Assembly (NCBI GenBank): GCA_043778315.1
Contig: JAYWGJ010000108.1
Coordinates: forward strand, 1 to 8,278
Direction: 5' to 3'
DNA: 8,278 nt
From: JBEEMU01 sp043778315
GTDB taxonomy: Bacteria > Bacteroidota > Bacteroidia > Chitinophagales > Saprospiraceae
This document shows positions 6,796 through 8,278 of the stretch, piece by piece. A program made the position numbers and the translations under genes. Every line of letters begins with the position of its first letter. The stretch's first letter is position 1. The notes under the pieces were generated by a model. That model saw only the letters and a program-made list of their open reading frames with translations. It did not search any database and was not told where the DNA came from.

Positions 6796-6814
6796 CATTT
6801 TTTACTTGAATCCT
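6796..6814. repeat. Right copy of a 19-base direct repeat flanking xisI
   Basis: CATTTTTTACTTGAATCCT is the partner of the copy at 6183-6201 (18 of 19 identical, same orientation). It begins 36 bases after the xisI stop and lies before the terminator. Confidence 0.65.
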
Positions 6815-6897
6815 GCGTATCTAAACCATCGGCATTAATATTGGATACATAATTTAATACAACCTATATAAATCACTGATTTACAATTTTTTACAAC

Positions 6898-6938
6898 AAA
6901 AAAAAGCCGCAACCCTTACTACGGATTGCGGCTTTTTT
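6898..6938. terminator. Bidirectional terminator between convergent xisI and the T9SS cargo gene
   Basis: The stem GCCGCAA (6906-6912) pairs with TTGCGGC (6926-6932) around a 13-base loop. It is flanked by a run of eight A (6898-6905) on the left and six T (6933-6938) on the right, so it can end transcripts from both sides: xisI, whose stop is about 145 bases before the stem, and the secreted-protein gene, whose stop is about 30 bases away. Confidence 0.88.
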
Positions 6939-6963
6939 ATTGATTTTATTATAAAAAATAAAA

Positions 6964-8013
6964 TTACATTTTCGCCAACGACTGCGTCACCGCGAAGTTG
7001 TCGCCTAATATACGCACATAATAGTTGCCGTTGACTAGGTTTTCGGTAGGGATAGCGATGGTATTTGCGCCTTCGGCGTAGCTGCTGCGGGTGCTGCTCG
7101 CTACTTTCTGACCGAGTGTATTATACACTTCTACCATTATATTTTCGGCTTGTGGCAACTGCATTTGCGCTTGCGCGGTGTGTGCAGTTGGGTTCGGCGC
7201 GATAGTGAGGGCGTAGCCTTTCGGCAAACGGTTTTGCGTAGGCGTACTATACGAAGCCGCTACGGTGAGGTTATCGACCGCGATTGCGTTATCAGAACCT
7301 CTATCGTCTTTATCCAAAAACCGCAAGAAAAACTCTTGTCCGGGCGCAATGCTCACGGGTAGCGCGTAGCTGACGGTCGCGAAATTACCTGCTGCGTTGC
7401 CGTCTATTTTAGTACCTGTTGTGGTGTTTGTGTTGTTCGGGCTTGGCGCAAGTAGCTGCGGCACATCTACAAAACCAGCCGCCGTGGGGTCAGTGAGGTT
7501 CGTGCCGACGAGGTACGCTACCGAAATAGTGTCGCCGTTATTGCTGAAAACGCCACCTACGGTAGTACCGCCCTGACGGAATTGCTTCACCGTATAGTTA
7601 ATATTTAAGTTGCTGATGTCCGTCGTGCCGTTGTTTATCATGCGCACGCCGTAGTGAATATTGCCTACGGCAACGCTGTTCAGGCAGCCGAGCGAACGGT
7701 CGGTCGCGCCGTTTACCGAACCAAAACTATATAAACTACCAGCGTTGCCACTGCCGTCGCACACGCCATATTTCAAGGCGGCAGCTACCGTCGAGGTGCT
7801 GTACGCGCTGTTCGTCACCTTCACATACCACGAGCCGAGCGTCGAGTTGTCCGTCCACGTTAGCGTGTTGAGGCAAGTACCCGCCGCGTTAGTCGTATCG
7901 GCTAAGGTGTTAAAGTTTTCGGTGTAGCTGCTCATCATGTTCGTGAAGCTGATTTGCGCTACCGCCGTTAGGCTGCACGAAACAGCCAAAATTAAGGTAA
8001 AGATTTTTTTCAT
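6964..8013 (-). CDS. Secreted protein with T9SS type A sorting domain
   Basis: The 349-residue protein starts with a classical Sec signal peptide (MKKIFTLILAVSCSLTAVAQ, cleavage probably after residue 18 or 20). Residues about 262-349 form a T9SS type A sorting domain: YALTIAPNPT (267-276), then VEVYNTLGQKV (294-304), IPTENLVNGNYYVRI (321-335) and a short final strand. In Bacteroidota this domain directs passage through the outer membrane by the Por/type IX machinery and usually release or surface attachment. The body (about 21-255) is Asn/Thr/Ser/Gly-rich and beta-strand-like, beginning YTENFNTLADT (30-40), with WTDNSTLGSWYVK (53-65), SLYSFGSVNGATDRSLGCL (93-111) and AIAVDNLTV (243-251). It resembles adhesin- or lectin-like beta-sandwich modules found in repetitive surface proteins, but no catalytic motif is visible. 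The ending TQSLAKM is close to the usual sorting-domain ending. The gene is GC-richer than the DUF262 operon. No clear promoter box was found upstream. Confidence 0.93.
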   Translation of the reverse strand: MKKIFTLILAVSCSLTAVAQISFTNMMSSYTENFNTLADTTNAAGTCLNTLTWTDNSTLGSWYVKVTNSAYSTSTVAAALKYGVCDGSGNAGSLYSFGSVNGATDRSLGCLNSVAVGNIHYGVRMINNGTTDISNLNINYTVKQFRQGGTTVGGVFSNNGDTISVAYLVGTNLTDPTAAGFVDVPQLLAPSPNNTNTTTGTKIDGNAAGNFATVSYALPVSIAPGQEFFLRFLDKDDRGSDNAIAVDNLTVAASYSTPTQNRLPKGYALTIAPNPTAHTAQAQMQLPQAENIMVEVYNTLGQKVASSTRSSYAEGANTIAIPTENLVNGNYYVRILGDNFAVTQSLAKM

Positions 8014-8118
8014 GTAAAAATGATTGAGAATTGATTTAGAATGATAATTATTTATGATTGGTTTTAATAAAATTTTCAGTTTTTAGCTTTGGATTTAAAC
8101 GCTTTTTACTTCGCGAGC

Positions 8119-8230
8119 ATAAAAGTTTTTTGCTTATAGCTTATAGCTTCATAAAAAGTTTCTTGCTTACAAGTTCATGGCTTACAGCCTCCTATAAGTT
8201 TATCGCTTACCGCTTCTTAGCTTACTGCTC
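8119..8230. repeat. Degenerate GCTTAYN repeat in three longer units
   Basis: Seven-base words close to GCTTATA or GCTTACN start at 8132, 8139, 8165, 8180, 8205 and 8220, with weaker copies at 8146 and 8212. They group into three longer units beginning ATAAAAGTTTTTTGCTTATA (8119), ATAAAAAGTTTCTTGCTTAC (8151) and ATAAGTTTATCGCTTACCGC (8194). The block lies upstream of the secreted-protein gene and ends in the stop-codon region of the partial gene at the window edge. It does not look coding. Confidence 0.6.
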
Positions 8231-8278
8231 ACACCTCCGCTTCGTAGCCCTCCAATTTGTAGTCCTCGTCGGTGCGTC
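8229..8278 (-). CDS. Probable 3' end of a gene cut by the window edge
   Basis: The minus-strand frame read from 8276 gives RTDEDYKLEGYEAEV followed by TGA (8229-8231). The acidic, charged composition and the higher GC compared with the repeat block beside it look like the C terminus of a real protein, while the other two frames give low-complexity peptides. Only 15 residues are visible, so the product cannot be named. If correct, the gene lies upstream of the secreted-protein gene on the same strand, about 215 bases away. Confidence 0.4.
   Translation of the reverse strand, partial: RTDEDYKLEGYEAEV

Overview
The window looks like a chromosomal segment of a Bacteroidota bacterium. The evidence is a secreted protein with a C-terminal type IX secretion (T9SS) sorting domain, a DUF2480 protein (a family I know essentially from Bacteroidota), TAnnTTTG-type -7 promoter boxes before two genes, and A/T-rich leaders without a Shine-Dalgarno sequence before every gene. 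The genus cannot be named from the sequence.

Left part (1-4.0 kb, ordinary chromosomal genes, GC-rich in places). On the + strand, a small lipoprotein and a YfiT/DinB-fold putative metal-dependent enzyme lie 25 bases apart and are probably co-transcribed. They converge on two minus-strand genes: a full-length PcrA/UvrD-type helicase, then a DUF2480 protein 71 bases downstream, probably in one transcription unit. A pair of palindromic 20-base repeats sits between the converging genes.

Middle (4.1-6.9 kb, accessory-looking and AT-rich). A strong hairpin terminator (about 4113-4154) closes a two-gene minus-strand operon with only 2 bases between its genes: a short DUF262 (ParB/Srx-fold) protein followed by a HEPN-domain protein with an intact R-x4-H ribonuclease motif. 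This pairing resembles known and predicted anti-phage or abortive-infection modules and is the most interesting content of the window. Divergent from it, across a 357-base AT-rich intergenic region, is a lone xisI gene without its usual partner xisH. The xisI segment is flanked by a 19-base direct repeat (18/19 identical) and preceded by four copies of an AAATAARC-type motif. A second strong bidirectional terminator (about 6898-6938) closes this region.

Right part (6.96-8.28 kb). A minus-strand gene encodes a secreted T9SS cargo protein with a signal peptide, a beta-rich body and a type A sorting domain. Upstream of it is a block of degenerate GCTTAYN repeats arranged in three longer units, which runs into what is probably the 3' end of another minus-strand gene cut by the window edge. 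I see no tRNA, rRNA, CRISPR array, transposase or integrase.
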